This document shows positions 6,066 through 6,518 of a DNA stretch of 6,518 nt, piece by piece (position 1 is the first letter of the stretch; each line of letters starts with the position of its first letter). The position numbers and the translations under genes are program-made. Under the pieces are notes generated by a model. That model made no database searches, was not told where the DNA came from, and saw only the letters and a program-made list of their open reading frames with translations. The stretch comes from Clostridiales bacterium UBA1246 (lineage in GTDB: Bacteria > Bacillota > Clostridia > Oscillospirales > Oscillospiraceae). The stretch is taken from the NCBI GenBank assembly GCA_002308315.1, contig DBWE01000068.1, positions 5,448-11,965 on the forward strand, given 5' to 3'.

Positions 6066-6518
6066 TTATTTGGCTCTTTCAAGATATTCTCCGGTACGGG
6101 TATCTATTTTGATCCTGTCTCCGGGATTTATAAAGAGGGGCACCTTGACCTCCGCGCCGGTCTCAACGGTGGCGGGCTTGGTGACGTTGGTCGCCGTATC
6201 GCCCTTAAAGCCGGGATCGGTATCGGTGATCTCAAGCTCAACAAAGTTCGGAGGCTCAACGCCGAACACGTTGCCCTTATAGGACATTACCTTGCAGGTC
6301 ATGTTTTCCTTAACGAATTTGAAGCCGTCGGGCAGCATCGAGGCGTCAATGGGCTGGAGCTCATAGGTCTCGAGATCCATGAAATAATAAAGGTCTCCGT
6401 CGGAATAGCTGTATTCCATGTCTTTTCTGTCCACGTAGGCGTTCTCGAACTTTTCGGTCGGGTTGAACGAGGTTTCCGTTACGGCGCCGGTAATAACGTT
6501 TTTCATCTTCGTGCGGAC
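6066..6518 (-). CDS. efp: Elongation factor P, 5' end outside window
   Basis: EF-P binds the ribosome between the P and E sites and relieves stalling at consecutive prolines. About 150 C-terminal residues are visible; the full protein is normally about 185, so about 36-40 N-terminal residues lie beyond the right edge. That missing part includes the domain I loop with the often-modified residue. The visible part starts [13 protein letters not shown] and contains [48 protein letters not shown] and [20 protein letters not shown]. It ends [12 protein letters not shown], covering the end of domain I plus OB-fold domains II and III. The EF-P signature [20 protein letters not shown] is complete. The frame is open to the edge, so the first visible ATG (6506) is internal, not the start. 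The TAA stop at 6068-6066 overlaps the ribosome-binding site of the next gene. Confidence 0.97.
   Translation of the reverse strand, partial: VRTKMKNVITGAVTETSFNPTEKFENAYVDRKDMEYSYSDGDLYYFMDLETYELQPIDASMLPDGFKFVKENMTCKVMSYKGNVFGVEPPNFVELEITDTDPGFKGDTATNVTKPATVETGAEVKVPLFINPGDRIKIDTRTGEYLERAK

Noticed and set aside
6056..6082. ATG at 6082 as the start of the CD1247-type protein
   Set aside because: It would lie inside the end of efp and add nine charged residues (MKEPNKEKD) not expected in the family. The ATG at 6055 has a clear ribosome-binding site.

Overview
The window looks like chromosomal DNA from a low-oxygen, gut-type member of the Clostridia, probably near Oscillospiraceae/Ruminococcaceae. 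This is inferred from the gene families: a CD1247-type zinc-ribbon protein next to elongation factor P, a YibE/F membrane protein, and secreted proteins with copper-amine-oxidase-N (stalk) domains. Strong Shine-Dalgarno sites and extended -10 promoters fit the same picture. I saw no tRNA, rRNA, CRISPR array, transposase, integrase or phage gene.

Layout. Positions 1-560 (minus) hold the N-terminal 186 residues of a secreted stalk-domain protein. It starts at TTG and runs off the left edge. A 216-bp divergent spacer with one promoter per direction separates it from a YibE/F-family eight-helix membrane protein (777-1985, plus). After a 153-bp gap carrying a well-formed promoter comes the dominant gene, 2139-5471 (plus). 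It encodes an 1110-residue secreted multidomain protein: signal peptide, calcineurin-like metallophosphoesterase with all core metal-binding motifs, InlB-type beta repeat, two degenerate copies of a roughly 200-residue beta-rich module, a double stalk domain, and a C-terminal module I do not recognise. Two hairpins at 5504-5585, one of them a bidirectional terminator, separate it from a convergent minus-strand pair. That pair is elongation factor P (5' end outside the window, 6066-6518) followed 10 bp later by the CD1247-type acidic zinc-ribbon protein (5615-6055).

How the parts relate. The left and middle genes are cell-envelope or secreted functions, each apparently transcribed from its own promoter. 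Two of the three carry stalk-type domains. The right-hand pair is a housekeeping operon in which the EF-P stop codon lies in the ribosome-binding site of the next gene, so translation is probably coupled. The most notable signals are the architecture of the 1110-residue phosphoesterase, a Cys-Cys-x-x-Cys-Cys-Cys cluster in the CD1247-type protein, and an ATGAGT block at the predicted transcription start of all three promoters. I did not find convincing evidence of a wholly new multi-gene system.
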